From contig JAKAMS010000003.1 of NCBI GenBank assembly GCA_021812745.1, positions 1-26,197 on the forward strand: a stretch of DNA of 26,197 bases. The letters are read 5' to 3'. This DNA is from Bacteroidota bacterium. Lineage in GTDB: Bacteria > Bacteroidota > Ignavibacteria > Ignavibacteriales > Melioribacteraceae. The position numbers and the translations under genes are program-made. The notes beneath the pieces are model-generated. The model worked only from the letters and a program-made list of their open reading frames with translations, had not been told where the DNA came from and made no database searches. Positions 7,492 through 15,329 of the stretch are shown here, in pieces; within the stretch, counting starts at the first letter, position 1, and every line of letters begins with the position of its first letter.

Positions 7492-7920
7492 ATGCCTCCA
7501 GAATCGAATCCGAATTATTCAATCTTTGAGACGGAGATAGTTGTACGCCCCGATGACATTGACATGAATAATCACGTGCATAATTCAAAGTATTTAGATT
7601 ACTTGTTGATGGCACGTTATGACCAGATGATGAAAGATTATAAAGTGCCGATGGAAGAATTTATTAAACTTGGTTACTCATGGGTTGCCTCAGCAACTTA
7701 TATAGAGTTCAAACGTGAAATAAAACTTGGTGACAAGATTATTGTCCGTACGCAAGTAAATTCTTACGAGAATACTCAAGTGAAAGTAAATTTTTGGATT
7801 GTAAAAAAAGAGAAGAATAAAATTGCAGCAGAAGGTTACGCTGTATATACTATGATTTCAACCGCGACTGGAAGACCTGTTAGAATACCGGACGAAATAA
7901 TTCAGAGATACACCATATAA
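7492..7920 (+). CDS. Acyl-CoA thioesterase, hot-dog fold (4HBT/YbgC type)
   Basis: 142 residues, the standard length for single hot-dog thioesterases. The start of the domain, VVRPDDIDMNNHVHNSKYLD (residues 18-36), is the 4-hydroxybenzoyl-CoA thioesterase/YbgC signature, with D24 at the catalytic aspartate position, followed by the long helix (YLLMARYDQMMKDYKV) and strands SATYIEFKREIKLGDKIIVR and EGYAVYTMIS. It should hydrolyse an acyl-CoA thioester in the cytoplasm. The acyl group is unknown; a role such as DHNA-CoA hydrolysis in menaquinone synthesis is possible for this family but nothing nearby supports it. The gene begins one base after the membrane-protein gene, so translational coupling is likely. 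No Shine-Dalgarno of its own is obvious. Confidence 0.9.
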   Translation: MPPESNPNYSIFETEIVVRPDDIDMNNHVHNSKYLDYLLMARYDQMMKDYKVPMEEFIKLGYSWVASATYIEFKREIKLGDKIIVRTQVNSYENTQVKVNFWIVKKEKNKIAAEGYAVYTMISTATGRPVRIPDEIIQRYTI

Positions 7921-7950
7921 ATTGAGAATTGCAAATTGGAAATTGCGAAT
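7920..7950. repeat. AATT-rich intergenic short repeat between convergent genes
   Basis: Three imperfect units of an AATTG(A/C)(G/A)A pattern follow the thioesterase stop directly (AATTGAGAATTGCAAATTGG and onward) and fill most of the 37-bp convergent gap. The reverse complement of 7920-7938 matches 18 of 19 bases in the DUF1028 signal-peptide region at about 2075-2093. No hairpin terminator is seen here. Confidence 0.5.
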
Positions 7951-7957
7951 ACAAATG

Positions 7958-9745
7958 TTAGAGCGGTATTCGTAAAAATGGCGAATCTTTTTTTACTCTC
8001 TTGAAAATATAACTCCCTTTTACTTTTCTTCCCAAGCCGGTTACTGTTGTATTCGGAAATATCCCAATCCTTCTAATCTGAAAAAGATCTTCATGCAAAC
8101 CGAGAGGAGCGCTGTCGGTTGCATAAGCAAATTTATATCCAGTTTCCTTTGCTAATTGTTTGACTGTTTCGTTGCAATTTCCATAAGGGAACGCAAACGA
8201 TGTAATTTCTTTACCAAGTTTTGATTCCAAAATTTTCTTGGAATCTACAAGCTCAACTTTTACTTTTTCTTCAGGTTCTTTTGACAAATCGGCATGAGAA
8301 AGTGTATGTGAACCAAATTCAATTCCATATTCACTCATTTCAATAATCTGACTCCTGTTTAGCATTTTAAGTTTTGGTTCATCACTTTGTGCATCCCATA
8401 CATTGGATTCAAGGTTTGCAACCAGAAAAATTATTGCCTTGAAACCATATTTTTTCAGAAGCGGAAAAGCTAAAGTATAATTGTCTTCGTACCCGTCATC
8501 GAATGTAATGATAACATATTTACCTGGTGTGCAATTCTTTTTGATCTTAAGCGCTTCTTCAAATGTGATTGTTTTAAAACCTTCATCTTTCAGAAAACGC
8601 AAATGATCCTCAAATTGTTTTTCGGTAACAAATATGCCATGTTTTCCCGCATCATTAACATCTTTTGCAATTCGGTGATAATAAATAATTGGAATTTCAT
8701 TCCGATAGAATCTTACTCTCACACTTTGAAAAATAAATTCAAGTCGGTCAACAACTTTTACAATATCACAGTCATTCTTAACTTTTTCATAAACGGAATT
8801 ATCACATTCCGTCAGATCGAGTGCTGCATTTAGATCTGTCATAATTTTTTCAAAATCGAATTCTTTTTCAGTTACATTCATGTCGCCAAAGTTTGTTTCA
8901 AGTGCGAATTGAAGATTATCCTTTGTTACCAAGCCGATTGTACATGCTTCCCCTATTGCTATTAACGGTTTTTGGTGAAGGATTGCATCAATAGCAATTC
9001 TGCCTGAACCGATAATTACATCAGCTTTGTTCATTTCTTGCGGCAGACTATCTGTGTAACCAGTGAACTCAAAACTTTTTTTAAATTTTTCAAATTCCGG
9101 TGGTATTGATTGCCCGCCGATGATTTTGAATTTCACATCACCTGCATGATCAAAGAAAGTTGAAGCTGATATATATTCCAAAAATTTGTAAGCAAGATCT
9201 TTTTTGGGCCCAGAAAGTCTGGTGATAAATGCAACTGTTTTTCTTCCGGTTTTGTCATTTTTTTCAACGACCGGCAGATTAAAACCGTTTCTTACTACTT
9301 CAATCTTGTCGGGCAAGAATTTAAATATATCAAGAAGTTGTTGTTCTAGTTTTTCGCAAATAGCTATTGTATAATCTCCAAATCCATGAAATAATCTGCG
9401 CGACAAAGATGTAGCCTGTCTTCCGTGGATAAAAACAACCAACGGAACATTTGCAAACTTGCAAGCCAAAGATGAAACTCAAGCGCTTGCACGAGAGTGC
9501 GCGTTCACAATATGAATGTTGTTCCTCTTAATGAACCGGTAAATAAAAATGACGTTTTTAATTCTGTAAAAAAGAGTCCTTTTGGAAATCGGTGCGGGAA
9601 TATATTCTGCGTTATTCTTTTTTGTAAGTGTATCCGAAATTATGAATACTTTATGTCCGCGCTCTATAAATTTATCGGCAAGTGTAACGGAATAAACTTC
9701 TGCTCCTGTAACTTCAAGCTGAGAAAGTGTCATCAGAATATTCAT
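7958..9745 (-). pseudogene. GT4 glycosyltransferase-polysaccharide deacetylase fusion, broken by in-frame TGA
   Basis: One frame runs from the ATG at 9743-9745 to the stop at 7958, about 595 codons, interrupted only by TGA at 9479-9481 (codon 89). Before it: GT4 N-terminus (SQLEVTGAEVYSVTLADKF, ERGHKVFIISDTL, HIVNAHSRASA). After it: VSSLACKFANVPLVVFIHG, the direct continuation; relatives usually have a tryptophan at the stop position, so TGG to TGA fits. The GT4 C-half shows VVRNGF, FITRLSGPKKDL and GSGRIAIDAI (the acidic residue is D where E is usual). From about full-length residue 350 a NodB deacetylase domain follows: ITFDDGYEDN (metal DD), GSHTLSH (metal histidines) and FAFPYGN. Likely role before interruption: adding a sugar and removing acetyl groups from a surface glycan. 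The downstream 503-codon part could start at TTG 9469, but no Shine-Dalgarno is seen there. Confidence 0.8.
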
Positions 9746-9761
9746 CTGGCAGTTCCATATT

Positions 9762-10409
9762 TTATTTGATTGTTGAACAGATGCTGTCCGGTGTATCCCG
9801 GTAATAGATGTAAGTTGGAAAATCTACTTTGGCAACATTAAATTTTTTAACTGCGCGCTCGTAAAAATCCGAGTCGTCGCTGTAACTTAAATTTCTAAAT
9901 CCTCCTAACTCAATGAACACATTCCGTTTGCCGAAAAATGTTCCTCCTACAACGCATTCATCAATATGAATTTCGCGGGTCAAATCATTTTTATCTTTCA
10001 CATAAGGATGACCGACAACTTCAAGTCCGCCGTGAATGAAATCAATCTCATGATTATCCTTTAAAAAATTTACGCGCTGTTTCAAAAATTCCGGTTTCCA
10101 TTCATCATCGCTTCCAAGAAACGCTATCAATTCGCCGCACGAAGCTTGTATACCGGCATTAGTAGCAAGTGCAGGACGTCTGTTGGAGTGTTTCATGTAA
10201 CGGATATTTTCGAATTGTAAAATATATTCATCAACAATTTGAGATGTATTATCGCTGCTACCGTCGTCAACAATTATTAATTCCCAAATTTTGAACGATT
10301 GATTCAACACCGATTCAATTGATCTTTGCAAATATTCTGCCCTATTGAAAGTAGGCATAATTATAGAAACAATCGGCTTATATTGTTTGTAAACTTGCAT
10401 AGAAAACAT
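9762..10409 (-). CDS. Family 2 glycosyltransferase (GT-A)
   Basis: 215 residues. The GT2 start VSIIMPTFNRAEYLQRSIES (residues 14-33) is followed by LIIVDDGSSDNT (D48, D49, nucleotide binding), NAGIQASCGELIAFLGSDDEW (residues 84-104, with the D101-D102 metal motif), and the acceptor-side segment FRNLSYSDDSDFYERAV near the end. It is short for a GT2 enzyme but has the whole core fold and ends without a membrane anchor, so a cytoplasmic or peripheral enzyme is expected. It transfers a sugar from a nucleotide donor; sugar and acceptor are unknown. It lies 16 bp upstream of the GT4-deacetylase gene on the same strand. No clear Shine-Dalgarno is visible; M4 is an alternative start. Confidence 0.9.
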   Translation of the reverse strand: MFSMQVYKQYKPIVSIIMPTFNRAEYLQRSIESVLNQSFKIWELIIVDDGSSDNTSQIVDEYILQFENIRYMKHSNRRPALATNAGIQASCGELIAFLGSDDEWKPEFLKQRVNFLKDNHEIDFIHGGLEVVGHPYVKDKNDLTREIHIDECVVGGTFFGKRNVFIELGGFRNLSYSDDSDFYERAVKKFNVAKVDFPTYIYYRDTPDSICSTIK

Positions 10410-10507
10410 TCACATTACTATTCTGAATTGCCTAAATATAGTTTTTTATTGAATGATTTTTTGATTAATTTCATCAACCAAAAATGTAAACGAACCTATA
10501 TTTTTCA

Positions 10508-10756
10508 ATGAGTTCACGCGAGCAAAAAGATTATTTTGCAATTTTGAAACGATACGAACGCAAATTTGACGGACGTGAACTTGACGATTATAAAATGCTT
10601 CTTAAACGGCATAAAGACGACGAAGATCTTGATAAATTATCCATGCAGAGACTTAAAAACCTATACGAGAAATATCACGTTAACAGAGAGAAAAAAAATT
10701 ACGATCAATTCTTTAATCAATCCTCACAAACTAATACAGAAGATCATTCTTCATAA
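10508..10756 (+). CDS. Small charged hypothetical protein upstream of GT117
   Basis: 82 residues, not recognised. It is rich in K, R, D and E and predicted all-helical: REQKDYFAILKRYERKFDGR (residues 4-23), then DDYKMLLKRHKDDEDLDKL and SMQRLKNLYEKYHVNRE, with heptad-like spacing of L/Y that could form a short helical hairpin. The last 15 residues are polar and probably disordered. It has no signal peptide or membrane segment. Codon use resembles the neighbours, and it ends 23 bp before the DUF2723 gene on the same strand, so cotranscription is likely. A role as a small partner of the downstream enzyme is a guess. Confidence 0.65.
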   Translation: MSSREQKDYFAILKRYERKFDGRELDDYKMLLKRHKDDEDLDKLSMQRLKNLYEKYHVNREKKNYDQFFNQSSQTNTEDHSS

Positions 10757-10779
10757 TTGAAATTTTTTTTGGTGGAATA

Positions 10780-13683
10780 ATGAGTAATAAAGTCCTAAAC
10801 AGAATATTTGCCGCCGTAGTTTTTTTAATTACTGCCTTGGTTTACTTTTCTACAGTACAGCCGGGCCTTTCATTTTGGGATTGCGGTGAGTTTACAGCTT
10901 CTGCTTATTTAATGCAGGTTCCCCATCCCCCCGGCACACCTTTCTTTTTAATACTAGGCAGAATTTTTACTATGATTCCTTTTGCAGCTAGTATCGGTCT
11001 AAGGATGAATACTATTTCGGTTTTGTCAACAGCATTCTCGGTTATGTTTTTATATTTGATAGCTGTTAAGTTAATTCAAAACTATAGAAAAAATGAACCA
11101 GAAAGTTTATTTGATGCAATTTCAATCTACATTTCTGCCGCTATTGGTGCGCTCTCTTTTGCATTTGCAGATACTATATGGTTTAACGGAGTTGAATCGG
11201 AAGTTTACGCAAACTCAACTTTCTTCATCGCGTTTGTAATTTGGTTGATGGTCGTTTGGAATGAAAAAGCAGATGAACCGGACAATGAAAAGTACTTGAT
11301 ATTTATTTTCTATCTCATCGGTTTATCTACAGGTGTTCACCTTATGTCTGCCCTTGCAATTGTCCCGGTTGCAATGGCAATCTATTTTAGAAAATATGCA
11401 ACAGATGAAGTTATTCTGAAAAAAACAGCACTCTACTTTGTTGCCCATTCTGTAATTATTCTTGTTATTGCGGCATTAATGTGGGCTTCTCAAACTGGTG
11501 ATACACCTCCTTCTCCGGAAGAATTTGGAGCGGTTGATTCGCGCTTCTTAATGATTTTAGTCGCGGTCAGTTTAATTTTTATGGGCGCTACTTATAAAAA
11601 AATATTTCAAAGAAATTCTTTTTATATGCCAATTATCTTTGGAGGAATTGCACTCGTTGTTATTTATCCGGGTTTGGTCAAATATCTTCCAAAATTGATT
11701 ACAATTGTTTCCAATAATGATTTCACTCTTAATATTGTTACCGTATTTGTAATTCTTGGTATCATAGGATTTGGTATATACTGGACTGCAAAAAACAAGA
11801 AAGCAACTGCTAACCTAATTTTGAAATGTGCTCTCTTCGCAATAATCGGCTCTACTACCGTTGCAATGATTATCATACGCGCAAACCAAGAACCGCCGAT
11901 TAATATGAACAGTCCTAAAACTATGAGCGAGTTAAACTCTTATATCAACCGTGAACAATACGGCGACTTTCCAACATTCAAGAGAAGATTTTCTAACGAA
12001 CCGCATCAGTTGAAAATTTACACTGATTATTCGAACGATCTTGATTTCTTATGGCGCTACCAATTGAACCACATGTTCAACAGATATTTATTCTGGAATT
12101 ATATTGGAAGAGTTTCAACATACGAAGACAGCGGTGTTGAATGGAGCGACTTGTGGGGCATTCCATTTTTTATAGGATTATTCGGTTTGTATTTCCATTT
12201 CAAAAAAGATTGGAAGATGGCGTCAGTCTTTCTTGCGATGTTCATCTTTCTAGGTTACCTGACAGCTTTTTATCAGAATCAGCAGGAACCTCAGCCGCGT
12301 GAACGGGATTACTTTTATGTCGGTGCGTTTTTTGTTTACTCGTTATGGATCGCACTTGGTATGCGCGGAATAATTGAATTGCTTCAGGAAAAATTCAAAA
12401 AGCGCACAGCATTGAAACCTATGATTGCAGGAGTTCTTTTTCTTGGAGTGATTGGCGTACCTGTTAATATGGCACATGCAAATTGGTTTGAACATGATAG
12501 ATCCAGAAACTATGTGCCGTGGGATTACGCATACAATCTTCTTCAAAGCGTTGCGCCAAATGCAGTGCTATTTACTAATGGCGATAACGACACTTTTCCT
12601 CTATGGTTTTTACAGGATGTTGAAGGAGTCCGCCGCGACGTTCGCGTAGCATGTTTATCATTGGTAAACACCTCGTGGTATGTTAAGCAACTAAAAAATA
12701 CTTCCCCATTTGGTGCGCAAAAAGTAAGTATGGGTTTGACAGATGATGAAATTGATCAACTTGGACTTCAAAGGTGGGAACCAACAGAAATGTCAATTCC
12801 GGTTCCCCCAGACATCATAAAGAAATGGAATGTTACGGACAGCGCGACAGTTAAAGACGGAAAAATCAAATGGACTATGCAAAACACTGGTCAATCCGGA
12901 GACGTAAAATTTATACGCGGACAGGATTTAGTTGCTTTAGATATTATTATGCAAGCAAAATGGGAACGTCCAATCTATTTCGCAGTAACATGTTCCGATG
13001 ACAGCCGTTTGAATCTTGACGATTATATGCGGATGGAAGGAATGGCAATGCGTCTTGTTCCTAAAAAGAATGATGACAAAAGAATTGAATACATTGACGA
13101 GAAAATACTTAGCAAACAACTTTTAGATGAACCGGCTGGATTCAGCAAAGATTATCAACCCGGATTCAAGTTCCGCGGTTTGAATGATAAAACTATTTTC
13201 TTTGATGAGAACCATGAACGTTTAACTCAAAATTACCGCAACGCTTTTATTCGTCTTGCAATTTATTATCTCTATAAGGATAATGATAAAACTAAAGCCG
13301 TTAATGTTCTTGATGAAATGGAAAAGAAAATTCCGCGTTCAGTTGTTGCTATGGATTACAGAATTAAACATGATATTTCAAAACTCTATTTCAGCGCCGG
13401 AGCCATTAAACAATATGAGGCTTTGGCTAAAGAAGTTATTGATGCCGCTAAGAAGCAGTTGGAAATAAATCCACGCGATTTTACCAGCTGGTATAATCCA
13501 TACGATCTGCTCTTAACGCATTACGAGAATTTAAAAATGTATAAAGAAGCCGTTTCCACTCTGATGCAATTACAAAACCTTGTTCCTAACGATCAGAATG
13601 TTGCTCAGCTCTTAAACGAATTTAGAAAAAAAGCTGGAATGGAAACTCCTGAAGTGCTTCCTAAGCAACTTGAAAAGAAATAA
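10780..13683 (+). CDS. DUF2723 / GT117 family membrane glycosyltransferase (TMEM260-like)
   Basis: 967 residues. The N-terminal half is a GT-C type membrane enzyme with about 10-12 helices. After TM1 comes QPGLSFWDCGEFTASAY with the acidic pair D34 and E37 expected at the catalytic site in the first periplasmic loop, then VPHPPGTPFFLILG (residues 47-60). Further conserved segments are WFNGVESEVYANSTFF, LSTGVHLMSALAI, and the QNQQEPQPRERDYFYVGAFF loop (around residue 510). The soluble C-terminal half carries NAVLFTNGDNDTFPLWFLQD and, from about residue 815, TPR-like helices. The family includes human TMEM260 protein O-mannosyltransferase, and Bacteroidota members are assigned to GT117; transfer of a sugar from a lipid donor to exported protein is likely, the substrate unknown. 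GGTGGA at 10771-10776 supports the start. Confidence 0.92.
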   Translation: MSNKVLNRIFAAVVFLITALVYFSTVQPGLSFWDCGEFTASAYLMQVPHPPGTPFFLILGRIFTMIPFAASIGLRMNTISVLSTAFSVMFLYLIAVKLIQNYRKNEPESLFDAISIYISAAIGALSFAFADTIWFNGVESEVYANSTFFIAFVIWLMVVWNEKADEPDNEKYLIFIFYLIGLSTGVHLMSALAIVPVAMAIYFRKYATDEVILKKTALYFVAHSVIILVIAALMWASQTGDTPPSPEEFGAVDSRFLMILVAVSLIFMGATYKKIFQRNSFYMPIIFGGIALVVIYPGLVKYLPKLITIVSNNDFTLNIVTVFVILGIIGFGIYWTAKNKKATANLILKCALFAIIGSTTVAMIIIRANQEPPINMNSPKTMSELNSYINREQYGDFPTFKRRFSNEPHQLKIYTDYSNDLDFLWRYQLNHMFNRYLFWNYIGRVSTYEDSGVEWSDLWGIPFFIGLFGLYFHFKKDWKMASVFLAMFIFLGYLTAFYQNQQEPQPRERDYFYVGAFFVYSLWIALGMRGIIELLQEKFKKRTALKPMIAGVLFLGVIGVPVNMAHANWFEHDRSRNYVPWDYAYNLLQSVAPNAVLFTNGDNDTFPLWFLQDVEGVRRDVRVACLSLVNTSWYVKQLKNTSPFGAQKVSMGLTDDEIDQLGLQRWEPTEMSIPVPPDIIKKWNVTDSATVKDGKIKWTMQNTGQSGDVKFIRGQDLVALDIIMQAKWERPIYFAVTCSDDSRLNLDDYMRMEGMAMRLVPKKNDDKRIEYIDEKILSKQLLDEPAGFSKDYQPGFKFRGLNDKTIFFDENHERLTQNYRNAFIRLAIYYLYKDNDKTKAVNVLDEMEKKIPRSVVAMDYRIKHDISKLYFSAGAIKQYEALAKEVIDAAKKQLEINPRDFTSWYNPYDLLLTHYENLKMYKEAVSTLMQLQNLVPNDQNVAQLLNEFRKKAGMETPEVLPKQLEKK

Positions 13684-13693
13684 TTAACCATTG

Positions 13694-13716
13694 AGACGCT
13701 CTACGGAGCGTCTTTT
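13694..13716 (+). terminator. Intrinsic terminator with TACG (UNCG-type) tetraloop
   Basis: AGACGCTC (13694-13701) pairs perfectly with GAGCGTCT (13706-13713) around TACG, giving the very stable C(UACG)G tetraloop in RNA, followed by a run of T. It lies 10 bp after the DUF2723 stop and 10 bp before the GT9 ATG, so the GT9 gene needs readthrough or its own promoter. Confidence 0.85.
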
Positions 13717-13726
13717 AATACAACAA

Positions 13727-14800
13727 ATGAATATCCTTATAATTGCATTATCGGGCATCGGCGATGCTTTAATGTTCACACCGGCACTTCAGAAGCTTAA
13801 CGATGAAATGCCCGGGGCAAATATTGATGTACTTGTAATGTACCGCGGTGTAAAAGATATTTACGAAAAGCTCCCTCAAATTTCAAAAGTCCATTACTTC
13901 GATTTCCTGAACAAATCCAAACTTGAATCACTTCGTTTTACTCTGAGTCTCAGAAAAAAATATCATGCAACTATCAATATTTACCCTTCCAATAGAAAAG
14001 AATATAATTTGATAAGCAGATTGATTGGAGCGAAAAAACGATTTGCTGTAAACTATCTCAGAAAAGATTTCTCAAATTTTGGTTTCTTAAATACTACCCG
14101 CGTTTTAGAAGATGATAGACTTCACAATGTAGAAGAAAATTTCCGCATGGTCGAAAAATTAGTGGGTAAAAAGATAAATGAAATTCCTGCTATGCAGTTT
14201 TGCCTACATGATGATGATTCTGAATTCGCAAAGAAATTTTTTAAAGATCAACCAATAGCCGAAAATGATCTCGTCATTGGATTTCACCCCGGATGTTCTT
14301 CATTAAAAAATCATGATAAGAGAAGATGGGAGCCGAATAAATTTGCAGAGCTCGGGAAAAAATTGATTGAAAAGTTCGGGGCAAAAATACTGGTTTTCGG
14401 CGGAAGTGATGAAGAAGCGCTTAAAGATATTATAGTAGCTAATATTAATTCATCCAATGCCAGACCGATTAATGCGCCTAGTTTATCCAACACTGCCGCA
14501 GTTATGAAACGATGCAATTTATTCGTTACAAATGATTCCAGTTTAATGCACGTGGCTTCTGCATTGAAATTAAATGTTATTGCAATCATAGGACCGACAA
14601 ATATAAATTATATTCGTCCGTGGCAGACAGATCATCAGATTGCTTCGCTTAATCTTGATTGCTCGCCTTGTTTCTATTATTCACCTAAACCTCTTACATG
14701 TTCACGCAAAGATGTGAAGTTTAAATGCATCAAAGAATTGTCTGTTGATTTTGTTTTTGAAAAGGCAGCGGTGCAAATCAAAAATCTGCGCCACTCTTAA
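13727..14800 (+). CDS. Family 9 glycosyltransferase (heptosyltransferase-like)
   Basis: 357 residues from the ATG at 13727. I reject the in-frame TTG at 13691 because that extension would translate a terminator hairpin, and family members begin at MNILIIALSGIGDALMFTPA. GT9 features: the N-terminal GIGDALMFTPALQKL loop, VIGFHPGCSSLKNHDKRRW and EPNKFAELGKKL (start of the C-terminal Rossmann domain), KILVFGGSDEEA, CNLFVTNDSSLMHVASAL (the donor-binding motif of heptosyltransferases), and IIGPTN. It likely adds a sugar from a nucleotide donor to lipopolysaccharide core or another surface glycan at the inner face of the membrane. It completes the glycan locus with GT2, GT4-deacetylase and GT117. 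Its 3' end overlaps the convergent LOG gene by 23 bp. Confidence 0.9.
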   Translation: MNILIIALSGIGDALMFTPALQKLNDEMPGANIDVLVMYRGVKDIYEKLPQISKVHYFDFLNKSKLESLRFTLSLRKKYHATINIYPSNRKEYNLISRLIGAKKRFAVNYLRKDFSNFGFLNTTRVLEDDRLHNVEENFRMVEKLVGKKINEIPAMQFCLHDDDSEFAKKFFKDQPIAENDLVIGFHPGCSSLKNHDKRRWEPNKFAELGKKLIEKFGAKILVFGGSDEEALKDIIVANINSSNARPINAPSLSNTAAVMKRCNLFVTNDSSLMHVASALKLNVIAIIGPTNINYIRPWQTDHQIASLNLDCSPCFYYSPKPLTCSRKDVKFKCIKELSVDFVFEKAAVQIKNLRHS

Positions 14801-15329
14801 GATTAGTAATTATAAATTCAGCACACTCATCAATATCATCAAAACATTTTAGCAAACCGGTCTTTCGGTTTTCCTTTGCAATCTGTTTTTCCATCGCATT
14901 AGTAATTTCATTCCAAAGTGAACTATGGCACGCAAATGGTTTTTGCGGAATCATTCCTTTATTCATGTATTCCCAGACTAACGCAAGTTCTAGGAGTGTT
15001 CCCGTCCCACCTTGGAGAACAATATACGCATCCCCAATCTCAACTAAGTTTTTCAGGCGTTCAAAAAGAGAATGAGTAACAATCTGTTTTGTCAGATATT
15101 TACTTGCGGCGGCTTTATAAAGATCTACAGTTACACCAATTGCCTGCGCTCCATTTTCACTTGCGCCTTTGGAGACAGCATCCATTATACCCTGAAACCC
15201 TCCGCTACAAACATTGATACCATTCACGGCTAATTTTTCGCCAAGCTGATATGCAACTTTATATTCTTCATCTCCCTCTTTAGGAATTGAACTTCCGAAG
15301 ACAGTAACAAATTTCTTATTAGCGAACAT
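14778..15329 (-). CDS. LOG family Rossmann-fold protein (TIGR00725/00730-like)
   Basis: 183 residues from the ATG at 15327-15329. A longer start at 15365 lies inside the preceding gene; the chosen one places FVTVFGSSIPKEGDEEYKVA at the N-terminus as in the family and overlaps the upstream stop by one base (TGATG), which suggests translational coupling. Other motifs: VCSGGFQGIMDAVSKGASE, AQAIGVTVDL, LFERLKNLVEIGDAYIVLQG and GGTGTLLELALVWEY, the PGGxGTxxE signature with Q in place of the P. LOG enzymes release ribose 5-phosphate from nucleoside monophosphates, and the family was long called lysine decarboxylase by mistake. The actual substrate here is unknown. Cytoplasmic. Confidence 0.88.
   Translation of the reverse strand: MFANKKFVTVFGSSIPKEGDEEYKVAYQLGEKLAVNGINVCSGGFQGIMDAVSKGASENGAQAIGVTVDLYKAAASKYLTKQIVTHSLFERLKNLVEIGDAYIVLQGGTGTLLELALVWEYMNKGMIPQKPFACHSSLWNEITNAMEKQIAKENRKTGLLKCFDDIDECAEFIITNLKSGADF

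Noticed and set aside
9467..9469. TTG as a genuine start of a separate 503-residue glycosyltransferase
   Set aside because: No Shine-Dalgarno is seen before it and the protein would lack the whole N-terminal part of the GT4 fold, which is encoded just upstream in the same frame.
9479..9481. Selenocysteine or changed genetic code at the TGA
   Set aside because: Other genes here end in TGA (DUF1028, DUF362, LOG), the expected residue is tryptophan rather than cysteine, and no convincing hairpin was seen after it.
10461..10477. TTGAT/ATCAA dyad in the divergent gap before the small charged protein, similar to the dyad at 19859
   Set aside because: Five- to six-base arms in AT-rich DNA occur by chance, and spacers differ in length.
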